Positions 22,724 through 33,559 of a DNA stretch of 64,000 nucleotides are shown piece after piece. Position numbers and translations under genes: made by a program. The stretch comes from Whalleya microplaca (lineage: Eukaryota > Ascomycota > Sordariomycetes > Xylariales > Xylariaceae): contig MU385768.1 in NCBI GenBank assembly GCA_022497155.1, positions 1 through 64,000 of the forward strand. Direction: 5' to 3'. Under the pieces are notes generated by a model. It was not told the DNA's origin, searched no databases, and saw only the letters and a list, made by a program, of their open reading frames with translations. How positions within the stretch are numbered: the stretch's first letter is position 1; the number at the start of each line of letters is the position of its first letter.

Positions 22724-23404
22724 ATGGCTCTCCGACCCTCGTGCCGCGCAATAGAGCGCCTACTATGTACACGTTCTGCATTACCCTTACCGGCTTCTAG
22801 AATAGGTTATGCGCGCATACGCTTCTACACCAGCGACACGCCGCCGGAGCCACCGCTGTACCAGAAGATCAAAGCGGATCTGAAGAGCGCAAGTAAGTCA
22901 ACAATTAAACTGCGGAATCGTCGCTTCAGTCCGAACGAAGAAGTCTCAGCTCACGCTAATTCCCTCCCGATAGTGCGCAACAAGGAGAAAGCGCGACTCA
23001 CTGCGATCCGCTCTGTCATGGCCGCTACGCTCGACGCCCACAAGAAGTTGAACCCGATCAAGACGGACGGACAGATGCTCGGCTTGCTGCGGAGATCGCA
23101 ACGGGCATCGGCGGATGCGAAGGCGGAGGCCTCCGCCGCTGGCCGCGACGACCTAGTCGAGAAGGAGCAGGAACAGATTGACATCCTCGAAGAGTACATC
23201 ACCAGCAGTGGGGTCGAGGAGCTCGGTGGGGTGCAGTTAGAGGCCATCATCACCGATACAGTCGCGGCCATGAAGAGCCACGGCGAGGTAAAGATGGGCG
23301 AAGTCATGAAGAAACTGTCGGAGCCCGATGGCCCACTCACTGACAAGCACGCGGACAAGGCCCAGATAGTTCAGATCGTGAAGAAGGTACTTCGCAGTTC
23401 ATGA
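22724..23404 (+). CDS. AIM41: mitochondrial AIM41 / YqeY-domain protein
   Basis: Small mitochondrial protein of the Aim41 group with a YqeY (GatB/YqeY-like) domain, related to tRNA-amidotransferase accessory domains; its exact role is unsettled. Exons 22724-22892 and 22974-23404 give 199 residues. The N-terminus is arginine- and serine-rich with no acidic residue for about 35 positions (MALRPSCRAIERLLCTRSA), as in a mitochondrial presequence. Splicing gives AMRNKEKARLTAIRSVMAA, the family's opening helix, then KTDGQMLGLLRRSQ, EQIDILEEYITS and the lysine-rich end VKKVLRSS. The 81-base intron is a multiple of three and has no stop, so an unspliced message encodes 27 extra residues. I chose splicing because the insert falls inside a conserved helix start and the sites GTAAGT and TAG are standard. 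Confidence 0.86.
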   Translation: MALRPSCRAIERLLCTRSALPLPASRIGYARIRFYTSDTPPEPPLYQKIKADLKSASKSTIKLRNRRFSPNEEVSAHANSLPIVRNKEKARLTAIRSVMAATLDAHKKLNPIKTDGQMLGLLRRSQRASADAKAEASAAGRDDLVEKEQEQIDILEEYITSSGVEELGGVQLEAIITDTVAAMKSHGEVKMGEVMKKLSEPDGPLTDKHADKAQIVQIVKKVLRSS

Positions 23405-23889
23405 TCTCTAAGTGGTGTATGATACGTGCCATGATGCTGTATGTATGTATGTATGAAGGTATGACGCGGTTGCATTGTATTGCAAAGGTCGGCGCGCAAA
23501 AAATAGGTAGACCAAATCCTCGCTCTACAGCAAGACGTGGGAATATAACTCACGTAATTTATTGACTAGTATTCTAGTAGTTTCGGCCCCTTACACCGTT
23601 GTCGTCGCATTTATATGACGGGCCTATTTACCGTATATCTAAGTCTCAAGCACAATGATGTAAAAAAAATGAATTCGACTGCCTAAATATCAGAGCCTGG
23701 AAATATATCTAAGTTGCCGAAAATGCTACGCGGAAGGTGACTTAGATGGCAGAAGATTAGCATGGTCAGTTATATATAGTTAGGATAGATAAATTCATCC
23801 ATTGTCATGGACTGACGCCGGTGGCATTTTAGGTGTACGCACTCGTAGGACTGGTACTTACAAGTGGTGTGAATATCCCTCGTGTGCCT

Positions 23890-23914
23890 AATATATATAT
23901 ATATATATATATAT
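23890..23914. repeat. (TA)n microsatellite
   Basis: About 25 bases of uninterrupted alternating A and T, in otherwise AT-rich intergenic DNA. Confidence 0.95.
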
Positions 23915-24422
23915 TTACCCTCACAGAATATGTGGTTTTATTCTTATATCATGATTCAAGAAATGCGCGCTCTAGACTTAGGTCTAAGAATCACTCATTG
24001 TGAAATTATATACACTCGTATAAATACCAGAGACAAGTAGCGAATCCACATGTATGTTCCAGTAGAAACCATTTGCATCTCTTTCTCATCTTCATCCATG
24101 GTCTCACAGCTTAGGCTATACCCAGTTTGACGGCGAGTATATTAACATCTCCCATTTGCCTTCTTACACCCAAGTACTCCCATGCCAATAACTCATCAGT
24201 GATATAGACATAATGAAATCAAGGGTAATTAGGGACCACAGGGGCGGGAACTGTACCTGTGCACATCGTATGACCCGTTTCGAAACTATTTCACCCAAGC
24301 AAATGGTTAGAAACGATATAAGAAATGAACTGGTGGGAGCAAGGGTTCAAAGTAGAAGTAGACAATGCTGGAGCTTGAAGCTCTCATCTGCAAACACCTA
24401 CAATCCCCACTCTTCCTAACCC

Positions 24423-24720
24423 TCACAAGTTGCTCATACATCTTATAGACTTCTGTGACTGCTCGATGAATATTAGAAGAGATCCTTGACGCCCAATTGA
24501 TTTTAATGATTGACACATCACTTGACAACAACCATCGGACCACGCAACATCTGTAGATTTTAAGATAAATCGTCCATGTGCCTCTCTAATGGAACGACCT
24601 AATAGTAAACCTAACCAATATTGTCGTTTCAATGGGTGAACAAGCCTCACCCCTTTATTCCATTTTCTCCAATCTTGCTCTAATAAAACTGCTTTGCAGA
24701 CCTAGTCTTCAATCCAAGAT
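24423..24720 (-). pseudogene. orphan coding-like fragment, unidentified
   Basis: On the minus strand one frame stays open from about 24717 down to a stop at 24423. It reads like protein, with DWRKWNKGVRLVHPLKRQYW, LLLGRSIREAHGRFILK and DVAWSDGCCQVMC. It begins just after an AG that could be a splice acceptor (TAG ending near 24700). Its codons are AT-rich, unlike the neighbouring genes, and no matching upstream exon is found. It could be the last exon of a decayed element-encoded gene. I do not recognise the family. Confidence 0.3.
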
Positions 24721-25427
24721 CTTCTACACACCCTCATCTCAAAACGTGCTTCTTACATAAGGCTTACAACCACCTAAGTGTTTACCCGAAGGCAGAGTCA
24801 TACTATAGACCCCGAGACATCCTCAGTACCTATATCATAGAAACCCTCCCTTAGTAACCTCTCATTTTCACTCATTTCTCAATAGACCCCTCTATCTACC
24901 TCAATACCCCTATTCACAACGCACTCATGCCTTTTAGGATGGGCCGGCTCCTATGGAATCTGCTGTTGAGTAGGAAGACGGTGACAAGGGCCAAACATAA
25001 CAACACCGAGCATAAAAGCCTAAACCCAGAAACTCACCCAAGGGCACACATTCACAACCTAATAGCACTCACTCAACACACTCAACACACGCAACATCGC
25101 CCAACCAACTGACAGGTAAATAATCAAGGTATCTCTTCAAAGTGTATGTAGCAGCGGTAGTAGCGGGAAGCAGCAGTCTCCCAAGGCATACAAGCCAGCC
25201 TAACTACCTACCTAACATCTCGACCTCCCATGTCCCCCCCCCTAAAACGCCTTTTTCTTTTTATCATGGCTTTGGCTTGCCAACCCGACCTAGAAACGCC
25301 TCCCCTCTCGTTCATACATAACGACGGCGAACACAGTATCATCTATCAAACACTCGACCCCTACCCTCCCCTTACCTCTCCCCCTTCCCCCTTCTCCTTC
25401 CCCTGGGAGCCAGCCAGCCCCCTAAAT

Positions 25428-28336
25428 TCAAGCAGCGAGGTGATCCTCTTCAGTCCTCAACCCCGCATACTCCGTCCCCTGATTCGCCGTAGCCAACCGC
25501 GCGCACAAGCTCAGGAGCACGACGGTCTCGGTGGCGGCGTAGTGGTTGAGGGCGTCGAGCAGGATCTGCAGGTGGCGGCTGAAGTTGAGCTCGTACTTCT
25601 CGAGCGTCTCGAAGAGGTACCGGATCTGGTGCTCCTCGTCGCGGATCTGGCTGTTCGACGCGTTGCCGTTGTTCTTCTCGTTCTTCTCCCGCTCCGCCCG
25701 CGCGATCATCAGCCGCTTCCACTGCTCGTCCGTCATGTTCGCCGGCTTGTCCGGGCCGATCAGGTCCGGGTCCGCCTTCTCGAGCTCCCGCATCAGGAAG
25801 TTCGTGTAGGCCGCGAAGTAGGTGCAGGTCTGCATTAGTTTGGAGTGGATCTGGAGCGTGTGAGTATGGTATGGACGTTATGAGTGTGACTATTGAGTGG
25901 ATCCACTTACTCGAATGAGCTTGCCGTTGGTAAGCATGCACCCCTTCAGGCAAGTATCCAAGAAATCCACATGGTCCTGCATCAACTCATCCACCGTCCG
26001 ATCCGGCTTGCCCGACCCATCCGAGCTGCCGTCCTTGGCTTTAAGTCTCGACATGAGGGCTTGCCAGTTCGGCTCTATCACCTCCAGGGTGCAAAAGTAG
26101 AGCAGCTGCTGTACGAAAACTATCATCCGAGCTCTCAGGGTCCATATTCGTCTCTTCCAAGTTTCGAGGATCTTGAAAGTCGATTTGTGACACCAGACAA
26201 TTCCGTTGCTGTGTGATTGCCACGCAACTGACAGTTGGGATTCCAGATATCTCAACGATAGTAAGTAACGGAAGAGCGCCTGGTATCGCCATACTGTTTT
26301 CCGGCTGATGACTAACGATACGGGGAACGGAACCGTATAGTCGAGTTGCAAGGATGTGAACCCGACTGCGGCCTTGTCCTGTTCGATCGGTTGATTGCTC
26401 AAAGGTTGTAGTGACTCCCCTTGTTCAATGCCTGTGATATTAACTACACGTTGCAGCATCTTGATGAGGCTCACTTCGTTCATTTCAATATGAACATCTT
26501 CTTTAAAGGGGTCCAATGACACAATACTCCCCGGTTGGCGCAAAACCAGATCGAGTAATGACTGCAGTTTAACGATATTAACGGATTTGACTGGTTTACG
26601 CATCTCTGATGCGCTAAGCTCGAGGAAATATGTGAAATAGTCGGATGGGTCGAGGAAGAAATAATGCTTTAATGACCGGAGTCTGGCGGGCAGAGCATGG
26701 GTGGTTAGGAGTAGTTTCATAAGCGACTCGTTTGCGTGAGCATAGGCGTTGTTGACATTGTCCAAGAACCTAGGATCATCGAAGGATTTCGGGACATCTT
26801 GAGCAACCTTGCCTGCATCAACTCCTCCGCATTCCCGGACAACGTTGAGATACTTCCCCGCTAGCAGGACCTTGTCTTTAACACCCTGTAGCTGTGGAGG
26901 TATATCATGCTCCCGGATTGTGTATCTTCTCTCCCAGTAGTCGTCGGTATAGTCCTGTTCTAACCTGTCCCGTCGGATGCTCTTTTGCTCTTTAATAAGG
27001 AATTCAGAATGCGGATCCCGAATTTCGCCATGGTGAAGCCACTCGTTCAACATGGCCATATACGGTCGACTCGCGTCGCGTAATAAGGACGTCAACAATG
27101 ATCTAGCAGCGGGATCTCCAGACATGGTCTCTAGCCTCTTCGTGATCAGACCTATCACCACTCCGCCTTTGCAGACCTTCTTTCCGGTCATGTTCCCTGG
27201 CACGAGATCTCCGCCTCGCTTCAAGTTCTCCAGGATGTTCTCGATGTCGTCGGGATCTGAATCTTCCGAACTTTCGTCATCTAAGAGCGCGTTTCTCTTA
27301 AGTAACTCATGAGCTAAAGAGTAAAGCTGGAACATCATCTGACTCGTTGGGAGGGTGTGAACGTTTAGGAGGTGTAAGGTGAAGGTCTCGTTAGTGAGGA
27401 ACTGGGACTCTAGCTGAGCAACCATTACCAGATAGTCTTGCAAGAACTTTCTGATCGCCGCACACAGCGCATGGTTGACGGCTCCAAACTCTTCCCTGCT
27501 CTGCACGTCCACGAATGTCTCGAGGGCCGCGTAGTGCGTTGCCATCTTCAGCATGGTCAACGTCAAGTCTTGTAAGCTAGGGTCGAGGCCAGGCAATATT
27601 TTATATTCCGGCCCAGTTAGCCGATCTCTTTCATCGTGAGGATCATACGAAAAGGAATAGCGGATGTATTGTCCCTCGTAGCCCATGAAAACAAACAATA
27701 AGTCCTCAATGATAGCCGCTTCCTGCGCCTCCAAGGATAGTTCGTGCAAAGGCTGCGGTTGTAGTGATAGCGGCGCCTCTGACGCCAATGGAGGTACCGA
27801 CACACGGATGGCGAGAGGAGCCGAGGTGTGCGGCGTTAGGGCAGCCACCGGATCCCATGTTGCTATAGACATAGAGGATTAGTTGGAGCTTCTGAGTTAT
27901 TGATATAAGGTTTAAGGACGGACGAACTAGGTGGTGCTTCGGGCTCTGGTTCGCGCGGTTTCGCTTCAGCCGCGGGGCGAGCCTTGGGCCTTTCCTTGGG
28001 CCGCCATTTCTCTTGTGGAGGTGGTTCCCTAGACCGCCTCTCGGCACTCCTGGTGCGGGATATCAGCTTCTCCTTGGTCGTGACGGTGGTCCGCTCGGTT
28101 CTCCGCTCCTCGACGTTCCGGCTGGCGGGCCGCGGGTTGCCCGAGGCAGTCCGTTTATGGGCGGGATTGGTGTAGGCGGTCTGAGGTGAACGGGCACTCG
28201 CACTGGCAGCCCGTGGATCGGTCTGCGAGGCTCTCCGGTTGTGCACAGTTGGGCGGGGTCGTGGTGGGTTATTAGCATCGCTCTCGGTGGTGCCGTTCGT
28301 GCGCCTGTCTGGATAATTGGAGACTCTAGAAGACAT
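25428..28336 (-). CDS. GCP2: gamma-tubulin complex component 2 (Spc97/GCP2)
   Basis: Core subunit of the gamma-tubulin small complex that nucleates microtubules at spindle pole bodies. Three exons on the minus strand: 28336-27928, 27862-25911 and 25850-25428, giving 927 residues. The basic, Pro/Arg-rich N-terminus is followed by the GRIP1 opening EAAIIEDLLFVFMGYEGQYI. The middle holds KHYFFLDPSDYFTYFLELSA, and the GRIP2 part holds YQALFRYLLSLRYLESQLS. The last junction restores NGKLIR-IHSKLMQTCTYFA. The 60-base last intron is standard (GTAAGT..CAG). The first intron (65 bases) needs the weak donor GTTCGT, with ACTAAT and TATAG at its end, so that junction is tentative; without it the protein would start at the ATG at 27872. 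Divergent from PUP2, with 584 bases between start codons. Confidence 0.92.
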
Positions 28337-28920
28337 GGTCGCTCGGCGGCGACATTGGGAATGTCTTGGCTGGCCCTGCGATGTCTCTGGTTGCAGGCTG
28401 CTTGTGGCGGGAGTGGTTCGTATTCAGTACAGCAATTCACCGATGACAGCGCACATGCAATTGGCTGGGGAGGGGGACCATCTGAGGTCGCGTCGACTGC
28501 GAGTGTAAGGCGCGTTCAGGCTTTGGCTCCTGTGCCGCAATTACTTCGGCGAATCAGGTACGGTACCTCACTGAGGTCTCAGTCCGTTCATATTATGTAT
28601 ACATATATAAATGCATATAGAACGTACATGTCTGTAAACCATATCATAGACTCAATCATGAGGATATGGTGGTCAAAGCTTCTTCATCCCAGCCGCTAAG
28701 TTGAGCCTGGACCACCTAACCAGCGAACGTTACCAAACCCCAAGCTTCGTAAACGGTGTAGCAGCCTTGAGCTCCAGAGCTCCATACATCTCGACAGTAC
28801 CTTAATTCAGCCTTCTCCCTCCCACCACCGGTTCCGACCTTGACATCTTGAAACGAAGCACGATCTTTACGAGATACACGACTACTTTCCCGACTTGCTT
28901 TCCTCGATAAATCCTTCAAG
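28337..28920. promoter_or_regulatory. shared divergent promoter of GCP2 and PUP2
   Basis: The 584 bases between the two start codons must hold both promoters and both leaders. An alternating stretch near 28595-28620 (TATGTATACATATATAAATG) is AT-rich enough to open easily. I see no clear copy of the yeast proteasome-associated element. The pyrimidine run before 28921 is probably the PUP2 leader. Confidence 0.5.
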
Positions 28921-29931
28921 ATGTTTATGGCAAGATCTGAATATGGTAAGTCCCATCTATACTCTATGCTCTGCTCTATGCTTTATGCTCTATGCTCCCC
29001 AGCTCCCCAGCTGTATCGTCGTCGCAGATAGCTAACAGTTTCGCCAACAGACCGGGGCATCAAGTGCGTTCCCAACCCATTCCCCCTTTCTACTCCACCC
29101 CTGCAACGCCAGCTAACCCAGGACCCCCCACCCCCAGCACCTTCTCGCCCGAAGGCCGCCTCTTCCAAGTCGAATACTCGCTCGAGGCGATCAAGCTAGG
29201 CTCGACGGCGATCGGGGTGGCGACGTCGGAGGGCGTGGTCCTCGGCGTCGAGAAGCGGGTGACGTCGACGCTGCTCGAGACGTCGTCGGTGGAGAAGATC
29301 GTCGAGATCGACCGGCACATCGGGTGCGCCATGTCCGGGCTGCAGGCCGACGCGCGCAGCATGGTCGAGCACGCGCGCGTCGAGTGCCAGAGCCACGCGT
29401 TCAACTACGCCGAGGACCTGCGCGTCGAGTCCTGCACCCAGGCCATCTGTGATTTGGCCCTGCGCTTCGGCGAGAGCGCCGACGGCGAGGAGAGCATCAT
29501 GAGTCGCCCCTTCGGTGTTGCCCTGCTCATCGCGGGTTACGATGAGGATGGCCCCCAGCTGTACCACGCTGAGCCTAGTGGTACTTTTTACCGCTACGAC
29601 GCTAAGGCTATTGGCTCGGGAAGTGAGGGTGCTCAGGCTGAGCTGCAGAACGAGTATCACAAGGTGCGTAGGGGGATTGGATACCAATCGTCAATCATCG
29701 TCAACTCAGGGGATGATGACTTTTATTATGAAACAACCTAACTAACCCATATACTAGTCTCTTACAATCATCGATGCCGAGACATTGGTTCTGAAGACGT
29801 TGAAGCAGGTGATGGAGGAGAAACTAGACTCGAAGAACGTCCAGCTGGCAAGCGTGACAAAGGAGCGGGGCTTCAGAATATACACGGACGAGGAGATGGC
29901 CGCGGTGGTCGAGAGACTACCCGCGAATTAA
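28921..29931 (+). CDS. PUP2: 20S proteasome subunit alpha type 5
   Basis: Structural alpha-ring subunit of the 20S proteasome, in cytosol and nucleus. Four exons: 28921-28945, 29051-29063, 29138-29663 and 29758-29931, giving 245 residues, the normal length. The spliced N-terminus [20 protein letters not shown] contains the alpha-subunit signature that closes the gate, followed by [19 protein letters not shown]. The alpha-5 features [19 protein letters not shown] and the acidic insert GESADGEES follow, then [13 protein letters not shown] and the end VERLPAN. Exon 2 is only 13 bases and encodes the middle of DRGIN, so the gene start is invisible in any single frame. Two donors are GTGCGT. Convergent with the Zn2Cys6 gene, 529 bases between stops. 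Confidence 0.96.
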
Positions 29932-30460
29932 CAAAAGAGCCCTATCATGTATTGATATTTGGTCGGGGTTGGGGTTCCGGTCCTGGTATGTATTGCAATA
30001 AAGCAAAGACAATTAGATCGGTGTAAAGCCAAGAGTTTATTCTCATCCGAACTGAACTTGGCCGCTACGGCCATGTCCAAGCAAGCAAGCAGCTGGGGAA
30101 GTTGGTGAGAGCATCGCGATGTTCATGAATTGTATCAGTATTGTTTTGTTTTGGGTTACTAACAAGGGCTATATCTCCCCAACAGTCCCGTACAAAGGTC
30201 CTATCTAAGGAGCAGGTCCTACCTAGCTAGGTACCCGCGTCTGTCTATTCAACAACCATATGGTCTAAAACCGGCCCCCCCTTTTCTGTCTATTCACATG
30301 TATCCATACCCACCCGGCATCCTATTACCGTGTTACACCGTCACACAGTTCTAAGGCCCTAGCCCTAACCTAGATCCCAGCAGTAAATACACCTGACACT
30401 AAACCACACCACACCACACCCACTTATCTATCTATCTACCCGTCTACTCCAACTACCCGA
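29932..30460. terminator. convergent 3' region of PUP2 and Zn2Cys6 gene
   Basis: Both neighbouring genes end here. TGCAATAAAGC at about 29994 is a plausible poly(A) signal for PUP2. A CCACACCACACCACACCCAC run with CTAT repeats (about 30405-30440) lies just beyond the minus-strand stop. No coding segment is seen. Confidence 0.5.
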
Positions 30461-33400
30461 CTATCTATCCCCCTCCCCCGTATCCAGATCCAGCTTCTCC
30501 AGATCATGTTCAACAGCAAGCAAGCCCATGGCGTAGGACGCCTTCTCGCCCTTGGCGAGCACGATCTTGCGCGAGTCGTCCTCGACCTCCTGGATGCGCT
30601 GGTCGATGCGGCGCACGTTGGTCCACACCGAGCGCGGCGGGTCGACGTTGAGGTCCGCGGACCGCGTGTAGGGCGGCCCCCGCCCCAGCTGCGCCGCCTT
30701 CGTCCACGCCGACTCGCACCCCACCGCGATCTGCCGCGCCGACTGCCACCCCGTCAGCCGCGCGATGTCGTGCAGGCGCTGCACCACCCATTGCCGCTGG
30801 AAGTCGTTCTGGTACTATATAGGATATTGTTAGAGATGGGATGGAAGAAACGGAGTCTGGGTTGCTTGGCTTGGAATGGAAACTTACCTGAACTGCGGCC
30901 ACGAACAGCGGGAAACAGCACTCGATCAGCGCGCCGGCCATGAGCGTGCTCACGCTGGGGACCTGCTCGATGTTCTCCTCGAGGCCGGCGGCGATGCGGC
31001 CGATCTCCATACTATAGGCGGCGGTGGTGTGCGCGGACATCCCCGCGGCCATCATGGCGACAGGGGGCATGGTTGGGTGGGCGCGGTGCAGCATGATGAG
31101 GCCCATGTAGTAGTTCATCCAGATGCCGGCGATGGAGTAGGTGCGGTAGTGGGCGGCGGCGCCGAACGGCGTGGCCTTGGCCGGATAGACGTCGGCATCC
31201 AGCACCGCGAACTCCGGGCTCAGGCTGGCCCGCAGCGCCGTGAAGCCCCCCAGAATCCCCTCCCATTCCCGGTACGCCTCGACGGTACTAGCGTCGAGGT
31301 CCATCTGTTCGGGCTCCTCGCTCGACGGCGACGGGTCCCGCGGCGGGCTGAAGCCCATCGGCATCGTCACTTTCTCCGACGTCGGCATCATGCCCGGGAA
31401 CATGCCCGGGGGCACCCCTCCGCGGCCGGGCCCGCTCCTTTTCAGCGCCTCTCGCTTTCGTCGGAGATCTTTTGATGTGAAGCTCGCTAGTCGGCCGAGC
31501 AGGAGGATTAGATGGTCGTATGTGCCATATCTTTAGAGCGTTAGCGTTATTCCGGTCGGAATAGGATCTGTACTCACATAGCGTCCAGTCTTCCCATGGG
31601 TGCTCTTGGCGGGCACTGAAGCCAGGCGTCATACTCCAGGCTAGGTTTGTCAGCGATACCGGGCCTGAACGCAAAATACTCAGCAAGACTTACAAGAGAC
31701 GAGTTCCGCCAAGGATACTCTGATAGACATCCATCTTACAATACCACCAGAAAAGGTCACTAAGATGCTCGTATGTCTCCATATCCTTCTCGGTGAACTT
31801 CTGTTTCGACGTCCGGTGCGAGCTTTGCTCCTCCGGCACCATTCCCAGGTCATCGTACGAAACATCTCTACCTGTGATCACGCTCAACAAGGGCACATCA
31901 ATGAGATCCCAGTCTTTGTGCAGAGGCTTAGGCTCCTCATATGATGTGAAAAGCCCATAACCATCCATTTGAGACTGGTGCAGCTCTCGTAGTCTTTCTC
32001 GGAGCTTCAACCCCATCATGGAACGGGTCATCTCGGCGAATGGAATCTCCTTGATGATCAACCTCGCTCCTAGGAGGTGTCTGCTCCATTTGTCATGGTC
32101 GGAGTTCCACACCTCATAAAATGACAAAACCAATGTTGCTGCGAGGTTTGCGGGCTGAGCACGCCTCAAAGGTCGGCTGGCATTTCGCGCAATTCTTTTC
32201 AGGGCTAGGTGGTAGTGCTTATGAGATGCTGTTGGGGGCACCGCTTGAAGTTTAGCGATCTGGAGACTTGCGATGGCAAGTATGGCTTGTAGGAGAGCAG
32301 GGTGGCTGAAAGACAAAATCGGACACGTATCTAGATATATCAGCGTGTGTTTAGCTTGGGAGTATGCAGACAAACTTACACGTCCAAATGTGTTGGCGGG
32401 CTCTTGGTATCGATAGCCCCTGAAAAATCGGGGACGGATCGAACGGGTGCCTTTCATACAATGACATACTAGGACCAGTTACATTTACAAAATGCCAGAA
32501 TACCGATGCTACCTGCTTATCATTCAAAGGTGAGTTGACTGGCGAGGGCTCGTATGTCGTCAGATTGTCAGCGGCGGAGAACGTCCTTGTGTGGGTTCCG
32601 AACGGGCCATAGGCCTGGCCGGGCCTTTGGGGCGCAACTGATACCAGCTCGTTCAAGTCAAACGCAGTTTGCTCCGCCGACATGAAGTCATCATCTGACT
32701 CTACCATCGACTCGTCTTCTTCTGGAATTGGATATTCCCATTCCTCTAGGTTCGATGATGGGGCCTGAACAGGCAATCCGGGTTCGGCGTAAGCTTTACC
32801 CTTTCCCAGTTGAGGTTCGCTTGGTCTCCGTGGGCCTATAGCGCTGTTATTTTGAACCAGCTCCCCGGGAGAAACAGGAGGAAACTGGCTGATATCCACG
32901 GGCGTCTCCTGTCTCCACTGATGCTGCGAGAATGCATCAATGGTGGTCGGAGGGAAAAACGTATACCTCGGCGGCGCAGATTGGGGCCCGTAAATGTTCG
33001 GATCGAAACTCGCCGATGACGATGCCGGCCCGGCCTGGTCAGGGAAGACATGACTAAACTGGGTTCCAGAAATCTGATGATACCCGACTGGGGGTTTCGG
33101 TGCGATGATCTGCAAGGCATGTGATGAGGATTTCTGTTGAGCTGCCGACAACTGCTGTTCTCTTACTAGCGCTTGAGGCGAGGGTGCTGGATAGTGTATC
33201 GGCCCGTAGGGAGCGCCGGCGAAGGCGCCAAGGGGGTCTTTAAAAATGACCCGTTGGTTGTATCCTTCACATTGCCGTTTTGACTTTAGACAATTGTTAC
33301 AAGTCGGCCTTCCCTCATCACATTTGATTCGGCGCTTTCTGCAAGCTTCACGAAATAGTCAGCGAGTCGCGCTCAGAGAACCAAGCACAGCAAAAGAGGG

Positions 33401-33559
33401 AGAGCGCAACTACGTACTTAGACAGCCCGTTTTTGTTCGTTTCCGTACCGTCGTCTTTTTCGGCGCAGAATTTTCATCGCTCTTCTCTTCTGGAGTTGGT
33501 GGTCCCTGAGGCTGAGATTTGCTAGATTCGCCCTTGGAGGCCCCGTCCGTCGACTCCAT
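30461..33559 (-). CDS. Zn2Cys6 transcription factor with fungal_trans_2-type domain
   Basis: Fungal-specific nuclear regulator; target unknown. Six exons on the minus strand: 33559-33418, 33345-32380, 32330-31694, 31640-31578, 31530-30888 and 30814-30461, giving 934 residues with phases agreeing throughout. The first junction completes the binuclear zinc cluster KTGCLTCRKRRIKCDEGRPT followed by CNNCLKSKRQCEGYN, with all six cysteines present near residues 45-75. A Pro/Gln/Ser-rich linker and acidic stretch follow. The regulatory domain begins with HPALLQAILAIASLQIAKLQ and continues through ARLIIKEIPF and DLFWWYCKMDVYQSILGGTR, then DAWLQCPPRAPMGRLDAIYG and GIWMNYYMGLIMLHRAHP. The C-terminal exon is arginine-rich (TNVRRIDQRIQEVEDDSRKI). 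Introns are 47-73 bases. Exon 5 is markedly GC-rich. It is close in layout to the many Zn2Cys6 proteins with a DUF3468-type domain. No pathway genes sit next to it. Confidence 0.93.

Larger units (their letters stand above)
23405..25427. other. intergenic stretch between AIM41 and GCP2
   Basis: AT-rich sequence with the TA repeat at 23890-23914 and a short minus-strand coding-like fragment at 24423-24720, listed separately. The part from about 25080 to 25427 is C-rich and T-rich on the + strand and is the 3' flank of the GCP2 gene, which ends at 25428. No other gene is seen. Confidence 0.5.
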
